Below, piece by piece: positions 1-8,322 of a stretch of DNA of 64,000 nt (within the stretch, counting starts at the first letter, position 1; the number at the start of each line of letters is the position of its first letter). The translations under genes were made by a program, and so were the position numbers. The notes under the pieces were generated by a model. That model saw nothing but the letters and a program-made list of their open reading frames with translations, ran no database searches and had not been told where the DNA came from. The stretch is from an uncultured Bacteroidales bacterium (GTDB taxonomy: Bacteria; Bacteroidota; Bacteroidia; Bacteroidales; F082), in the NCBI GenBank assembly GCA_937926515.1, contig CALAZZ010000024.1, forward strand, positions 1 to 64,000. Direction: 5' to 3'.

Positions 1-142
1 CGAAAAAGGCTTTAATATAAAGTTGATTTGTTCTATTCATAATATTAAATTTTAACAAGTTAATGGATTATATATTCATGATTTATCTAATGACTTCATT
101 ATCCTTTACGACATGAAAGTTTACAGTATATGATCAGGACCA

Positions 143-1117
143 TTATGGTGCCGGAACAAAAGGTTGTATTTGGTTCTCAACAGGATCAAGCGTTTGCAAA
201 TAGGCAAAGATGGCTTCAAGGTCTTCCGTTTTCATCCCTGCATACATCGCCCAGGGCATCATTGTCTGGAACTCTCCGGGCTGAACCCTTTGTGGCACAT
301 AATTGCTGTCCTCAAATATTTTAAATCGCTGTACGAACATATCACTGGTCCAATTACCAAGACCTGTTGCATGGGGTGTAAGGTTGGGTGAAGTCAGCAG
401 GCCACCGTCGGGAAACTGGAAACTACGACCCCCTGCCAGGTATTCTCCTACAAATTTACCTTTCTCGAAATTGGTATGGCACTCAGCACAGGCAGCAGCA
501 TTGGTTAAGTATTTTCCATATGCCACTTTATCCGATTGATCCGGAATAGGATGTGGGTCTGCTTCTTCCGGGATGGTCGGCAGGATCAGGTTGAATGGAA
601 AATCCACTTCCGATTCAGGCCAACTGGCCTGTACCGGATCAATGGTACGTAGGTAGGCTATAACGGCCTTGATATCTTCAGGATCCATCTTACCGTAATT
701 CATATATGGCATCACCGGAAAAATGACTGTGCCATCTTTCCGCACCCCCGTGGTGATCAACCGGTAAAGTTCCCCATCAGTCCATTCAGTGAGTGCGGCG
801 GGTGTAATATTCCTCGAGTAGAACACGCCGGGGAATCCCATGGTACGGTCGAATCGTTCACCACCTGCTCCCAGCGTTGACTCGACAGGAGGTCCGGTAA
901 AAATACTCCAGTCGCGCTCAGCATGACAGTCCATACACATCATGACGTGATAAGCCAGATATTCGCCTCTTTCTATTCGTTCGGGTGTAATTTCGATCAC
1001 CATATCAGGTGCCGGCCCCACTTTGGGGAATGCAGATTGAAGGTAGATGTAGCCGCCCAGAAGCACCAGGGCAACAAAAATTACAACATAAAGTAAGATT
1101 TTGATTGTTTTTTTCAT
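143..1117 (-). CDS. Membrane-anchored diheme c-type cytochrome
   Basis: 324-residue protein with an N-terminal hydrophobic segment (about residues 5-28) that should anchor it in the membrane facing the periplasm. Two c-heme sites are visible, CMDCH near residue 61 and CAECH near residue 210, each followed by a cytochrome c fold with MPY or MPW methionine candidates for the sixth heme ligand. The repeated layout fits two fused class I cytochrome domains, as in small electron carriers that feed oxidases or dehydrogenases. An in-frame codon at 1171 would add 18 residues before the signal-anchor; MKKTIK at 1117 is the natural start. No operon partner is adjacent, so the electron donor and acceptor are unknown. 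Confidence 0.85.
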   Translation of the reverse strand: MKKTIKILLYVVIFVALVLLGGYIYLQSAFPKVGPAPDMVIEITPERIERGEYLAYHVMMCMDCHAERDWSIFTGPPVESTLGAGGERFDRTMGFPGVFYSRNITPAALTEWTDGELYRLITTGVRKDGTVIFPVMPYMNYGKMDPEDIKAVIAYLRTIDPVQASWPESEVDFPFNLILPTIPEEADPHPIPDQSDKVAYGKYLTNAAACAECHTNFEKGKFVGEYLAGGRSFQFPDGGLLTSPNLTPHATGLGNWTSDMFVQRFKIFEDSNYVPQRVQPGEFQTMMPWAMYAGMKTEDLEAIFAYLQTLDPVENQIQPFVPAP

Positions 1118-1231
1118 GGCATTATTTTTTTTTCCGGCAAATATGTATGAAGCCTCATATACCAAACTCATACTTTTGGGTGATTTTTTTTAGAAAGAAC
1201 AATTTTTTTTCTGCTTCCGGAACCAATAAAA

Positions 1232-1867
1232 CTAATCCAATGGCAATTGCCTGATACGAACAATGGCTTCGGTTCGGCTCTTCACATTAAGCTTCTCGAA
1301 AATGCTTTTAAGGTGGGATTTCACTGTGTTTTCCGAGATAAATAGGTTATCAGCAAGCCCTTTGTTTGAAAGGCCTTGGTTAAGCCCATTCAGAATTTCG
1401 ATTTCTCTCTCACTTAGCGGGCTGTCAAGATAACTGTTGAGTATTGATATGTCAAATAATCCAGGGGAGGTGGCTGAAGAATCATAAAAATTACTCAAAG
1501 CTATCTCAATTGAAACCTTAATGTCAGGGCCTGTAAATGGTTTAAGCAGATAGGCGCTCGGATGTGTATCCTTAGCCTGCTGTAAGGTAGTTTGATCGGC
1601 ATAGCTGGTGAGATAAATAAATGGGATCGGATGGTTTGCATTGATCCATCGGGCAATATCTACTCCTGTGGATCCACCACCCAGGTTAATATCCAGCAGC
1701 ACCAGATCAGGTTTATTTGCAGTCAGGTGCATCACAGCTTCACCTTTAGCATGTGCAACAACAACCGAGTAACCATTATCGCACAAAAGAATACGTAGGT
1801 CTTCTGCAATGAGTGGGTCATCTTCTACAACAAGAACCTTGAATCCAGCTTCAAACGACATGGCCAT
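1232..1867 (-). CDS. LuxR-family two-component response regulator
   Basis: 211 residues: an N-terminal receiver domain and a C-terminal LuxR/FixJ-type helix-turn-helix. The receiver has the acidic pair D16-D17, the phospho-acceptor D59 in LLDIN, T87 and the conserved K109 in LLKPF. The output domain (about 150-211) carries the typical LSEREIEIL and ISENTVKSHL stretches. It lies 113 bp downstream of the TPR histidine kinase on the same strand, so the two very likely form a signalling pair. Targets are not evident from the sequence. The start could be either of two methionines two codons apart. Confidence 0.93.
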   Translation of the reverse strand: MAMSFEAGFKVLVVEDDPLIAEDLRILLCDNGYSVVVAHAKGEAVMHLTANKPDLVLLDINLGGGSTGVDIARWINANHPIPFIYLTSYADQTTLQQAKDTHPSAYLLKPFTGPDIKVSIEIALSNFYDSSATSPGLFDISILNSYLDSPLSEREIEILNGLNQGLSNKGLADNLFISENTVKSHLKSIFEKLNVKSRTEAIVRIRQLPLD

Positions 1868-1980
1868 AAATACTGTTTAGGTTATTATCATTAAACATCG
1901 GAAAATTCGATTAAAATCAATATGCCAATCAGCTTTCCCTATCATCGATCAATCACTCAACTGATCCCATATAAGCTTTA

Positions 1981-3924
1981 TTAGTTTCCTGATACATTAA
2001 AACCATAAGTAACCTTGGTTCCTTGCTCCACGGCAAACTCAAGGTTTGCGTCCATTCTTTTTGCGAGTGTATCTATAAGTTTTAATCCAAAAGAATCACT
2101 TTTTTTGGATTCAGGTTTAAAGCCCTGACCATTATCAAGTACAATAAGTGTGACACGATCATTCTGTTTCTTAAGGCTAACCACAACCTGGCCACCATCG
2201 CCATTCGGAAATGCATGTTTTAGGGCGTTCACGACAAGCTCGTTGATGATTAAGCCTATGGGCGTGGCCGTGTCAATATCGAGAAGCACCGGATCTACAT
2301 CTGCGATCAATTTAATGTGACGCGCTTTGAGGTCATAAATTTTTTCACAATGTCCGGCTAAGTTCAAAATAAAGCGCATCATATCAATCTGTCGAAAATC
2401 TTCACGAGCGTATAGCAATTGGTGTATGAGGGCTATGGAATGTAACCTGCTTCGGTTTCCCTGCACTACCCCTAATGCTTTTTCATCGCTGATTTCACGC
2501 ATTTGAAGGCTAAGCAGGCTGCTTAGCATTTGCAAGTTGTTCTTTACCCGATGATGCATCTCTTTAAGCAGCATCTCTTTATCATCAAGTGCCGATTGTG
2601 TTTTTACATGAGCGAGCTTTAACTTTCTATTCACGCGAACACGGTTGTAGGCATAACCCAATGCGCTAACGAACAAAACAACAAAAAGCATCCCAATTGC
2701 AAAGTAAAGCTTGTTTTTTGCACTTTCTTCTGCCAGTGCGAGGGATTGCATCTGGATCAGATTTTCTTTTTCACGGCTTTCGAACCGTGCCATGATTTCT
2801 TCTATTGCCCATTGCTGTTGCTCGCTCGCCAAGGAGTCGGAGAGCATGGCAAAATTCTTCCAATGAGTCACAGCCATTTGATTATGACCTAAAAGCTCCG
2901 CAGCGCGTGCCATTTCCTTCTCTGCCGTTTTCAATAAATCCAATCTGCCTGAAGGCTTGATCAGATCGTACGCTTGTTTGAGTTTTTCAAGACCGGATTC
3001 GAGCCTGCCCTTTTGAACATCAATGGAGCCTATCAGCAGCAGTCCTGTACAATGTTCAAGCACACTGGTTTCAGCCAGGCGGGGTAATGCTTTACTAAGT
3101 ACCGATTCGGCTTCGTCCAACCTGCCAAGAGTGTAAAGCGCACTGCCAACACCAATTTCGCATGCAGCAACTTCAAACTGGTTGTCATGAGCAATGTGAA
3201 TATCAATTGCCCTTTTTAGATAATTCAAACTTTCCTCCGCCTGTCCAATATATGCATACAATAAACCAAGATTACGGAGGGTGTTGGCCACCCCTATCCG
3301 ATCATTCTGCTTTAACTTAATCGAAACGGATTGTTTATAGACGTCTATAGCACGCTCGTAATTTCGCCTGATGCGGTATACAATACCCAAATTATTCAAT
3401 ACCTGGGCAAGGCCGTCAGTATCATTCAATAAGTCAAAAAGCTGGGCTGCAGCATCGTAATATGCTATGGCTTGGGCAAAACTCCCCTGATGGTAATAAA
3501 CTGTGCCAATGACATTCAGAAAATTTGCTTCAACCTTCTGATCTTCAATTTGTCGTGCAAGAGTTAGCGCTTCCATATAACAATTTAATGCCGAATCAAA
3601 ATGATTATTGAGTTCATGTGCATAGCCTTGTTGATTTAAATTCCATATCTGTCCGGGGATAAATAATAGCCTTTCTGCCAGATCATAACCTCTTCGGCTA
3701 AAAATGAGCGCCGAATCGGGGCTTGAAAACAATAAATAGTATGAAATATCCCGATATACAAAAGTTTTATTTGTATCGCTGGGCAACAAGGGCAGGCGAT
3801 TAATCAAGCTATCTGCGAGTTGTTGATAAGATTTGGCATACAGCTGAATATTTCCAAGCATTAAAAGTATTATCAGTTTGATAAACAATAGTTTAATGAT
3901 CGATATGTGGTTGTCTCTAATCAA
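1981..3924 (-). CDS. TPR-containing sensor histidine kinase (HisKA_2 type)
   Basis: 647 residues. A signal-like hydrophobic N-terminus is followed by about seven tetratricopeptide repeats (roughly 60-350) predicted to be periplasmic, a transmembrane helix near 405-425, a HisKA_2 dimerisation domain with the phospho-acceptor histidine in MHHRVKNNLQ (near 457), and an HATPase domain with the N-box INELVVNALKHAF near 565 and the DNGQGF glycine box. This TPR/HisKA_2 arrangement is common in Bacteroidota. The reading frame opens with TTG at 3924; no later methionine preserves the signal segment, and a promoter-like element lies just upstream at 3947-3976. Paired with the LuxR-type regulator downstream. 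The stimulus sensed by the TPR region is unknown. Confidence 0.92.
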   Translation of the reverse strand: MIRDNHISIIKLLFIKLIILLMLGNIQLYAKSYQQLADSLINRLPLLPSDTNKTFVYRDISYYLLFSSPDSALIFSRRGYDLAERLLFIPGQIWNLNQQGYAHELNNHFDSALNCYMEALTLARQIEDQKVEANFLNVIGTVYYHQGSFAQAIAYYDAAAQLFDLLNDTDGLAQVLNNLGIVYRIRRNYERAIDVYKQSVSIKLKQNDRIGVANTLRNLGLLYAYIGQAEESLNYLKRAIDIHIAHDNQFEVAACEIGVGSALYTLGRLDEAESVLSKALPRLAETSVLEHCTGLLLIGSIDVQKGRLESGLEKLKQAYDLIKPSGRLDLLKTAEKEMARAAELLGHNQMAVTHWKNFAMLSDSLASEQQQWAIEEIMARFESREKENLIQMQSLALAEESAKNKLYFAIGMLFVVLFVSALGYAYNRVRVNRKLKLAHVKTQSALDDKEMLLKEMHHRVKNNLQMLSSLLSLQMREISDEKALGVVQGNRSRLHSIALIHQLLYAREDFRQIDMMRFILNLAGHCEKIYDLKARHIKLIADVDPVLLDIDTATPIGLIINELVVNALKHAFPNGDGGQVVVSLKKQNDRVTLIVLDNGQGFKPESKKSDSFGLKLIDTLAKRMDANLEFAVEQGTKVTYGFNVSGN

Positions 3925-3946
3925 AACTGCTGGAAGTTGTCACCGA

Positions 3947-3976
3947 CAAAAATAAACATTGATCTGAGAAATCAAA
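3947..3976 (-). promoter_or_regulatory. Bacteroidota-type promoter for the histidine kinase
   Basis: On the minus strand, TTTG (3973-3976) and TATTTTTG (3947-3954) are separated by 18 bp. This fits the Bacteroidota sigma-ABfr consensus TTTG-N19-TAnnTTTG within 1 bp of spacing. It would start transcription about 15 nt before the TTG start codon at 3924. Confidence 0.55.
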
Positions 3977-4053
3977 GAAATAAGCAACATCATGAACCTG
4001 TATGAAATACCTGGCAATGCTCATCAAAATTCAGGTAAAAGTTAACTGAAAAG

Positions 4054-4602
4054 CTATTGATAGCTATTATAACGAACGAGCTCTGCCAGGCTCTTCCTGA
4101 CTTTCTGGCGGATTCGATAGTCATCAGGAGGATAGCCCAGCGTAATAAGCAAACCTATTGTTTTGGTTGATGGAATATGAAGTATTTGCTTAATAGTTTT
4201 TTCATTAAACCAACCCAACATGCATGTACCCAATCCCAATTCAGCAGCCTGCAGGCAGAAGTGTTCTGCAGCTATTCCGATATCAATTAAGGGGTATTCC
4301 TTTCGTTTGAGGCGCCCACCGACTTCAGTGATCAATTTTGGTTTCTCAAGCACCAGAACCACAATCACCGGTGCCTGTGGAACAAATTTATTGAAAGTCA
4401 TGAAGGGACCATAGGTTTCGTTGGCAACTTTGTGCTTTAGCTCAGGATCATTAACCACAATGAAAGTCCATGGCTGCGAATTACTTGCTGAAGGAGCCAG
4501 GCGGGCAGCTTCAAGGCAGGCATGAAGCTTCTCAGGCTCGACATGCTTGTCAACATATTTACGAACACTTTGACGGATGTTGATTAGATTGCTAAAATTC
4601 AT
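4054..4602 (-). CDS. Nitroreductase family protein
   Basis: 182-residue FMN-dependent nitroreductase-fold protein. The N-terminus has the family's RQSVRKY phosphate-contacting motif, followed by the typical LAPSASNSQPW stretch (about residues 36-46) and the C-terminal GYPP segment. Such enzymes reduce nitro-compounds, quinones or flavin analogues with NAD(P)H; the true substrate cannot be read from sequence. It is monocistronic by spacing: 129 bp from the kinase and 95 bp from the MOSC gene. A second, divergent nitroreductase lies at 7181-7789. Confidence 0.92.
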   Translation of the reverse strand: MNFSNLINIRQSVRKYVDKHVEPEKLHACLEAARLAPSASNSQPWTFIVVNDPELKHKVANETYGPFMTFNKFVPQAPVIVVLVLEKPKLITEVGGRLKRKEYPLIDIGIAAEHFCLQAAELGLGTCMLGWFNEKTIKQILHIPSTKTIGLLITLGYPPDDYRIRQKVRKSLAELVRYNSYQ

Positions 4603-4697
4603 ATCAGTGTTTTATTAATGAGCTGTATTGAAATAAAGCGGTAAGTGCTTATAAAATAAATCCCGATTTAGGGCAATGAATGTAGCAATTCTGAAAA

Positions 4698-5138
4698 TTA
4701 TATGAAGAATACCGCATCCCCTTTGACTATCTCACCTTCAGCAATCACCTTGCAGGTTACGCCTCCACGCCAATGAGGTTGCAAGGCATTTTTTAGTCCG
4801 TCAAGTTGTTCGTCCATGCGGTAACAAGGCTTGGTCTCACCGGTAATTTCAAGGACAACGTCGCCGATCTTCAATTTCCTGCCGGTTGAGTTCTCCAGCT
4901 TAAGGCCTTCAATCAACAAATTTGCCCTGCGCAATTTCCAGTCTGGGTTGGTGCCAAGATCTGTAAATGCGTGATCATATGCCTCGCGAGCCAAAACAGT
5001 AACCTGTCTGTTTCCGGGTTTGCCACGAAAATCATCGGCAACTCCTTTAAGCAAGCTCACAAATGCATGATCCACTTCGATCATATCTCCATATGACTCC
5101 TTTTTCCATGCAATACCTATGAGCTTTCCCGTTGCCAT
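4698..5138 (-). CDS. MOSC domain-containing protein
   Basis: 146-residue single-domain MOSC protein (molybdenum cofactor sulfurase C-terminal type). The key cysteine is C105 in GETKPCYRMD, and the terminal GGVTCKVI and IVKGDAVFF segments match family ends. MOSC domains handle sulfur or bind molybdenum cofactor in moco-dependent detoxification; stand-alone short forms in Bacteroidota are uncharacterised. It starts 3 bp after the end of pgi on the same strand, so the two are probably co-transcribed, but I see no pathway link between them. Confidence 0.85.
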   Translation of the reverse strand: MATGKLIGIAWKKESYGDMIEVDHAFVSLLKGVADDFRGKPGNRQVTVLAREAYDHAFTDLGTNPDWKLRRANLLIEGLKLENSTGRKLKIGDVVLEITGETKPCYRMDEQLDGLKNALQPHWRGGVTCKVIAEGEIVKGDAVFFI

Positions 5139-5141
5139 TAT

Positions 5142-6491
5142 CTATTCCTTCAATAATGCACGTAATTGTGCGGTTTTTTCTTCAAATCCTTTCTTGCCCA
5201 ACAGGGCGAACATATTCTTTTTGTATGCTTCCACACCCGGCTGATCAAATGGATTTACACCTAACATATACCCACTAAGCGCACATCCCATTTCAAAGAA
5301 ATAGATCAACTGACCGATCACATCAGCACTAATACGGGGAATACTCAGCCTGATGTTGGGCACCCCACCGTCAACATGCGCAAGCACAGTTCCAAGTTCA
5401 GCCATATGATTTACTTCTGAAAGCGGTTTGCCTGCAATATAATTTAATTGGTCGAGGTCGGTGTCACCGGTAGGGATCAACATTTTACGATTGGAATTGT
5501 CACATGAGATTGTGGTTTCAAAAATATTGCGCAATCCCTCTTGTATGTATTGGCCCATACTATGCAGATCAGTGGTGAAGCCAACGCCGGCAGGAAATAT
5601 CCCTTTATTTTCCTTGCCTTCACTCTCACCGTAGAGCTGTTTCCACCATTCGGTAAAATAAAACAAGCGGGGTTCATAATTAACCATTATCTCAATTGTT
5701 TTACCGCTGTTGTATAATGCGTTTCTGGATGCGGCGTATAATGCGATGGGATTGCCATGGATTTTTTTTACCGCCCTGCTGAAGGCTTCCATCTTGGAAG
5801 CACCGGATATCAGATCATTCACGGGTATACCTGCCACAGCTATTGGCAACAAACCTACCGGTGTAAGAACTGAATAGCGTCCTCCAACATCGTTGGGTAC
5901 CACATAAGATTCATATCCTTCTGAATCGGCTAATTGCCTCAAAGCTCCTTTGCTTTCATCCGTTATGGCCACAATGCGTTTGCGTGCTTCAGCGAGGCCA
6001 TATTTTTTTTCAATGTGGGCACGTAATACCCGGAAGGCAATGGCAGGTTCTGTCGTTGTCCCTGATTTGGATATCACCACCATTGAATAATCCTTATCAT
6101 TGAGCACATCAATCAAATCGTTGAGATAATCCTCGCTAATATGATGACCGGCATATAATATGTGTGGTGATTTTTTTTCATTCGCAAGCTGGGCAAAATG
6201 ATGTAATTGCGACTCAATTACAGCTCTTGCACCAAGATAGGAACCACCAATACCAATCACAACAAAAACATCCGACTTTTCACGAAGTTGAGCAGCATGT
6301 TCTTCAATTTTTTGGATCAGTGGCTGGTCGGTCCCAGAGGGTAGGTCAACCCAACCCAGGAAGTCAGCCCCAGCGCCTGTTTTGTTATATATCTTTCGAT
6401 AGGCATTGTACACCGGCTTTTCGTAAGCCATCAGATCCTTTTTACTGATAAAATCGTAAATCTGTTTCAGATCGAGTTTGATATCTATCAT
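5142..6491 (-). CDS. pgi: Glucose-6-phosphate isomerase
   Basis: 449 residues, the length of the short bacterial PGI group. It interconverts glucose 6-phosphate and fructose 6-phosphate in the cytoplasm (glycolysis and gluconeogenesis). Sugar-phosphate-binding SIS motifs are visible (VVISKSGTTTEP near 140-151), together with the catalytic-site region GVGFTTDLHSMGQY (about 303-316). The product is full length with no disruption. The MOSC gene follows 3 bp downstream, and tRNA-Pro is transcribed divergently about 110 bp upstream. Confidence 0.97.
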   Translation of the reverse strand: MIDIKLDLKQIYDFISKKDLMAYEKPVYNAYRKIYNKTGAGADFLGWVDLPSGTDQPLIQKIEEHAAQLREKSDVFVVIGIGGSYLGARAVIESQLHHFAQLANEKKSPHILYAGHHISEDYLNDLIDVLNDKDYSMVVISKSGTTTEPAIAFRVLRAHIEKKYGLAEARKRIVAITDESKGALRQLADSEGYESYVVPNDVGGRYSVLTPVGLLPIAVAGIPVNDLISGASKMEAFSRAVKKIHGNPIALYAASRNALYNSGKTIEIMVNYEPRLFYFTEWWKQLYGESEGKENKGIFPAGVGFTTDLHSMGQYIQEGLRNIFETTISCDNSNRKMLIPTGDTDLDQLNYIAGKPLSEVNHMAELGTVLAHVDGGVPNIRLSIPRISADVIGQLIYFFEMGCALSGYMLGVNPFDQPGVEAYKKNMFALLGKKGFEEKTAQLRALLKE

Positions 6492-6548
6492 AGGAATATT
6501 AAATCTGTTTAATTTGGCGGGAAAATTACGAAAAAATTATCCTTACAG

Positions 6549-6578
6549 TTGATTGCACAGTATGGTTTTGTAAATTTG
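6549..6578 (+). promoter_or_regulatory. Promoter of tRNA-Pro
   Basis: TTG (6549-6551), a 19-bp spacer and TAAATTTG (6571-6578) match the Bacteroidota housekeeping promoter. The predicted start is near 6585, about 20 nt ahead of the mature tRNA 5' end. Confidence 0.7.
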
Positions 6579-6604
6579 CAATCCATTTTAAAAAAGTATT
6601 GTTA

Positions 6605-6679
6605 CGGGGTGTAGCGCAGCCCGGTTAGCGCGCGTCGTTCGGGACGACGAGGCCGGAGGTTCGAATCCTCTCACCCCGA
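6605..6679 (+). tRNA. tRNA-Pro (anticodon CGG)
   Basis: A 75-nt cloverleaf can be drawn completely. The acceptor stem CGGGGTG pairs with CACCCCG, the D stem is GCGC/GCGC, the anticodon stem CGTCG/CGACG closes the loop TTCGGGA (anticodon CGG, reading the proline codon CCG), the variable loop has 5 nt, and the T arm is GGAGG-TTCGAAT-CCTCT with one G-T pair. The discriminator base is A. The CCA end is not encoded, so it must be added by a nucleotidyltransferase. A 119-bp repeat array follows directly. Confidence 0.97.
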
Positions 6680-6711
6680 CAACCAAAAAAATTCATATTG
6701 TTTGGATTTTA

Positions 6712-6754
6712 CTCAAGAGAATTCCCAAGCTTCTGCTTGAGGAATCCTCTTGAG
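6712..6754 (+). repeat. Long imperfect hairpin opening the repeat array
   Basis: Arms 6712-6730 and 6735-6754 fold back with a 4-nt loop (TTCT). The outer CTCAAGAG/CTCTTGAG, the ATTCC/GGAAT and the inner CAAGC/GCTTG blocks pair, leaving only one A-C mismatch and one bulged A. The inner block recurs in weaker form in each 119-bp repeat. There is no T-run after it, so it is a stable RNA or DNA fold-back rather than a classical terminator. Confidence 0.75.
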
Positions 6755-7029
6755 TAAAAGACATGTAACGCGCAGCGATACAGGATTTTTTTGGTTGTAG
6801 GCCCCTCCTAAATGGATCACCGAAGGTAATCCTCAGTAATCTCCCAAGCCCCTGCTTGAGGAATCCTTTTGAGTAATAGACATGTGGCGCGCAGCGATAC
6901 AGGATTTTTTTGGTTGTAGGCCCCTCCTAAATGGATAACCGAAGGTAATCCTCAGTAATCTCCCAAGCCCCTGCTTGAGGAATCCTCTTGAGTAAAAGAC
7001 ATGTGGTGCACAGCGACACAGGATTTTTT
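6724..7029 (+). repeat. Tandem repeat array, 119-bp period, 2.6 copies
   Basis: Three copies begin at 6724, 6843 and 6962, exactly 119 bp apart; the third stops after about 68 bp. Copies differ at only a few positions. Each contains a CAAGC/GCTTG hairpin and a block ending in CAGGATTTTTT. In copies 1 and 2 the stretch ATTTTTTTGGTTG (6785-6797, 6904-6916) is the exact reverse complement of the 13 nt immediately after the tRNA (6680-6692). The period is not a multiple of three and no frame is kept, so the array does not look coding. Confidence 0.88.
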
Positions 7030-7090
7030 AATTTTTCACTCCAAAAAATGGCTCAGAGGTGGCAAAACTAAGTTAGGGTAATGTTAGACC

Positions 7091-7119
7091 GGGTTCGAAG
7101 CAGAAACCCCTTTTTTTTT
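7091..7119 (+). terminator. Rho-independent terminator closing the tRNA-Pro/repeat unit
   Basis: GGGTT (7091-7095), a 9-nt loop and AACCC (7105-7109) are followed by C and nine T residues (7111-7119). There is no plus-strand coding gene upstream back to the tRNA, so the likely transcript is tRNA-Pro plus the repeat array, about 530 nt from the predicted start near 6585. Confidence 0.6.
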
Positions 7120-7180
7120 GAATCAATGACTTTGTTTGCTGCTGGAGCCTGGCATAAGGACAATAGCCTGTCTCCATCTC

Positions 7181-7789
7181 TTACTTATGCAAAAAATCAG
7201 GATTTTGACCAAAGCGTTCTGCGAATACCATTTCTTTCAAGTTCTGGCGTTCACGCACCTTATATTCCGATTTTGCCATTCGGGGAGGCAACACCTCGGG
7301 ATTGCCAATATACCCCACTGCGATAGCAGTCAAAACCTTATACTCCTTTGGAACCTCAAACACCAAGGCTGCTTTCTTCTTTTTCAGACCTCCCATCTGG
7401 TGTACATATAATCCATCGGCGGTAGCCTGAAAAGTGAGATGGGCAACAGCCTGCCCTACATCATATTTGTATATTTTACTGGGTTCTCCCGGCTCTTTCT
7501 TGCTCTGAGCATAACCAACCGCAAGCATCAGGACCGGGGCTGTTCCGGCCCATTTTTGATTGAATTTAACAAGGATATTATAAATTTTTTGATAGGTATC
7601 ATCACCATGTAATCCAATGATAAAACGCCATGGCTGCTCGTTTGAAGATGAAGGTGACCACCGGGCAGCCTCAAGCATATTCTTTATTTTTTCAGTTTCT
7701 ATTGGTTTGTCTTTAAATGCACGTGGGCTCCACCTCTTTTTTAAAACCTCGTGTATTTGGTAATCTGTGTTTGCAGTTTTGTCGATCAT
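7181..7789 (-). CDS. Nitroreductase family protein
   Basis: About 202 residues. The nitroreductase fold is indicated by RWSPRAFKDKP near the N-terminus and ARWSPSSSNEQPWRF about 30 residues later, plus the C-terminal GYIGNP segment. It is an FMN-dependent NAD(P)H oxidoreductase of unknown substrate, from a different subgroup than the protein at 4054-4602. A longer frame opens at 7816, but a TAnnTTTG-type -7 box at 7814-7821 would lie across that start, so MIDKTANTD at 7789 is preferred. Confidence 0.92.
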   Translation of the reverse strand: MIDKTANTDYQIHEVLKKRWSPRAFKDKPIETEKIKNMLEAARWSPSSSNEQPWRFIIGLHGDDTYQKIYNILVKFNQKWAGTAPVLMLAVGYAQSKKEPGEPSKIYKYDVGQAVAHLTFQATADGLYVHQMGGLKKKKAALVFEVPKEYKVLTAIAVGYIGNPEVLPPRMAKSEYKVRERQNLKEMVFAERFGQNPDFLHK

Positions 7790-7813
7790 TAGGATTTTGC
7801 AATTATTTGTGTA

Positions 7814-7821
7814 CAAATATA
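7814..7821 (-). promoter_or_regulatory. Probable -7 box of the nitroreductase gene
   Basis: TATATTTG on the minus strand fits TAnnTTTG and would start transcription near 7807, 18 nt before the preferred ATG at 7789. No well-spaced TTTG was found upstream, so this is only a half-supported promoter. Confidence 0.4.
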
Positions 7822-7999
7822 ACCAAAATAGGTCAAAATTGTTTACGTGTCATAAGCTGTTCATACCTAAACCACTGTGTTTAACTAATTAAAGACATTT
7901 GACAAAATGTATTCTATATCAATTAAACGAATGACAAAAACCTCAGTTTTTCTGCAGTAAAAACAACTTTCATTTATAGTTAATCCAATGATAAAGTTT

Positions 8000-8028
8000 T
8001 AGGTTTGCTCATAACTTCTTCACGAAGT
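8000..8028 (+). promoter_or_regulatory. Possible -7 box and leader hairpin before the 88-residue gene
   Basis: TAGGTTTG (8000-8007) fits TAnnTTTG. It is followed by a small perfect hairpin, ACTTC-TTCAC-GAAGT (8014-8028), about 27 nt ahead of the ATG at 8056. No -33 element is evident. Confidence 0.35.
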
Positions 8029-8055
8029 CTTCGATGCCAATAATAAGCTTGCAGC

Positions 8056-8322
8056 ATGGAGAAAGAAATCAAACGTACTTATCCCAATCCTGCCAAAACG
8101 GTTGTGGAAATTGAAATTATATCAAACCATGACTGCCTTGCAGAGGCATTTTTTCTTGACCCAGCTGGAGAGCGAGTGTTTAAAGTGCCATATGAAATTG
8201 AGATCAGCAAAGGAAATAACACCCTCAGCCTGAATCTTGCTCCGTTAATTCCCGGAAGGTATGACCTCCATATACAATGTGAACTGGAAACCCTTAAAAC
8301 CTCCATTGAGGTTCTCCGGTAA
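8056..8322 (+). CDS. Stand-alone T9SS type A sorting-domain-like protein
   Basis: 88 residues that resemble only the C-terminal secretion-sorting domain of T9SS cargo proteins. It begins with the hallmark YPNPAK (residues 9-14), continues with the alternating beta-strands seen in such tails (a central DPAGERV and a later LAPLIPGRYDLHIQ) and ends with a short strand. There is no signal peptide and no cargo domain, and the region upstream does not extend the frame. It may be an intact small cytoplasmic protein with this fold, or the 3' remnant of a lost cargo gene; an intact start codon and a possible promoter at 8000 favour the former slightly. Confidence 0.6.
   Translation: MEKEIKRTYPNPAKTVVEIEIISNHDCLAEAFFLDPAGERVFKVPYEIEISKGNNTLSLNLAPLIPGRYDLHIQCELETLKTSIEVLR

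Noticed and set aside
6712..6754. Rho-independent terminator of tRNA-Pro
   Set aside because: Strong stem but no T-run follows; the T-rich hairpin at 7091-7119 is the better terminator.
6724..7029. CRISPR array
   Set aside because: Repeats are 119 bp, directly adjoining with no unique spacers, and no cas genes are nearby.
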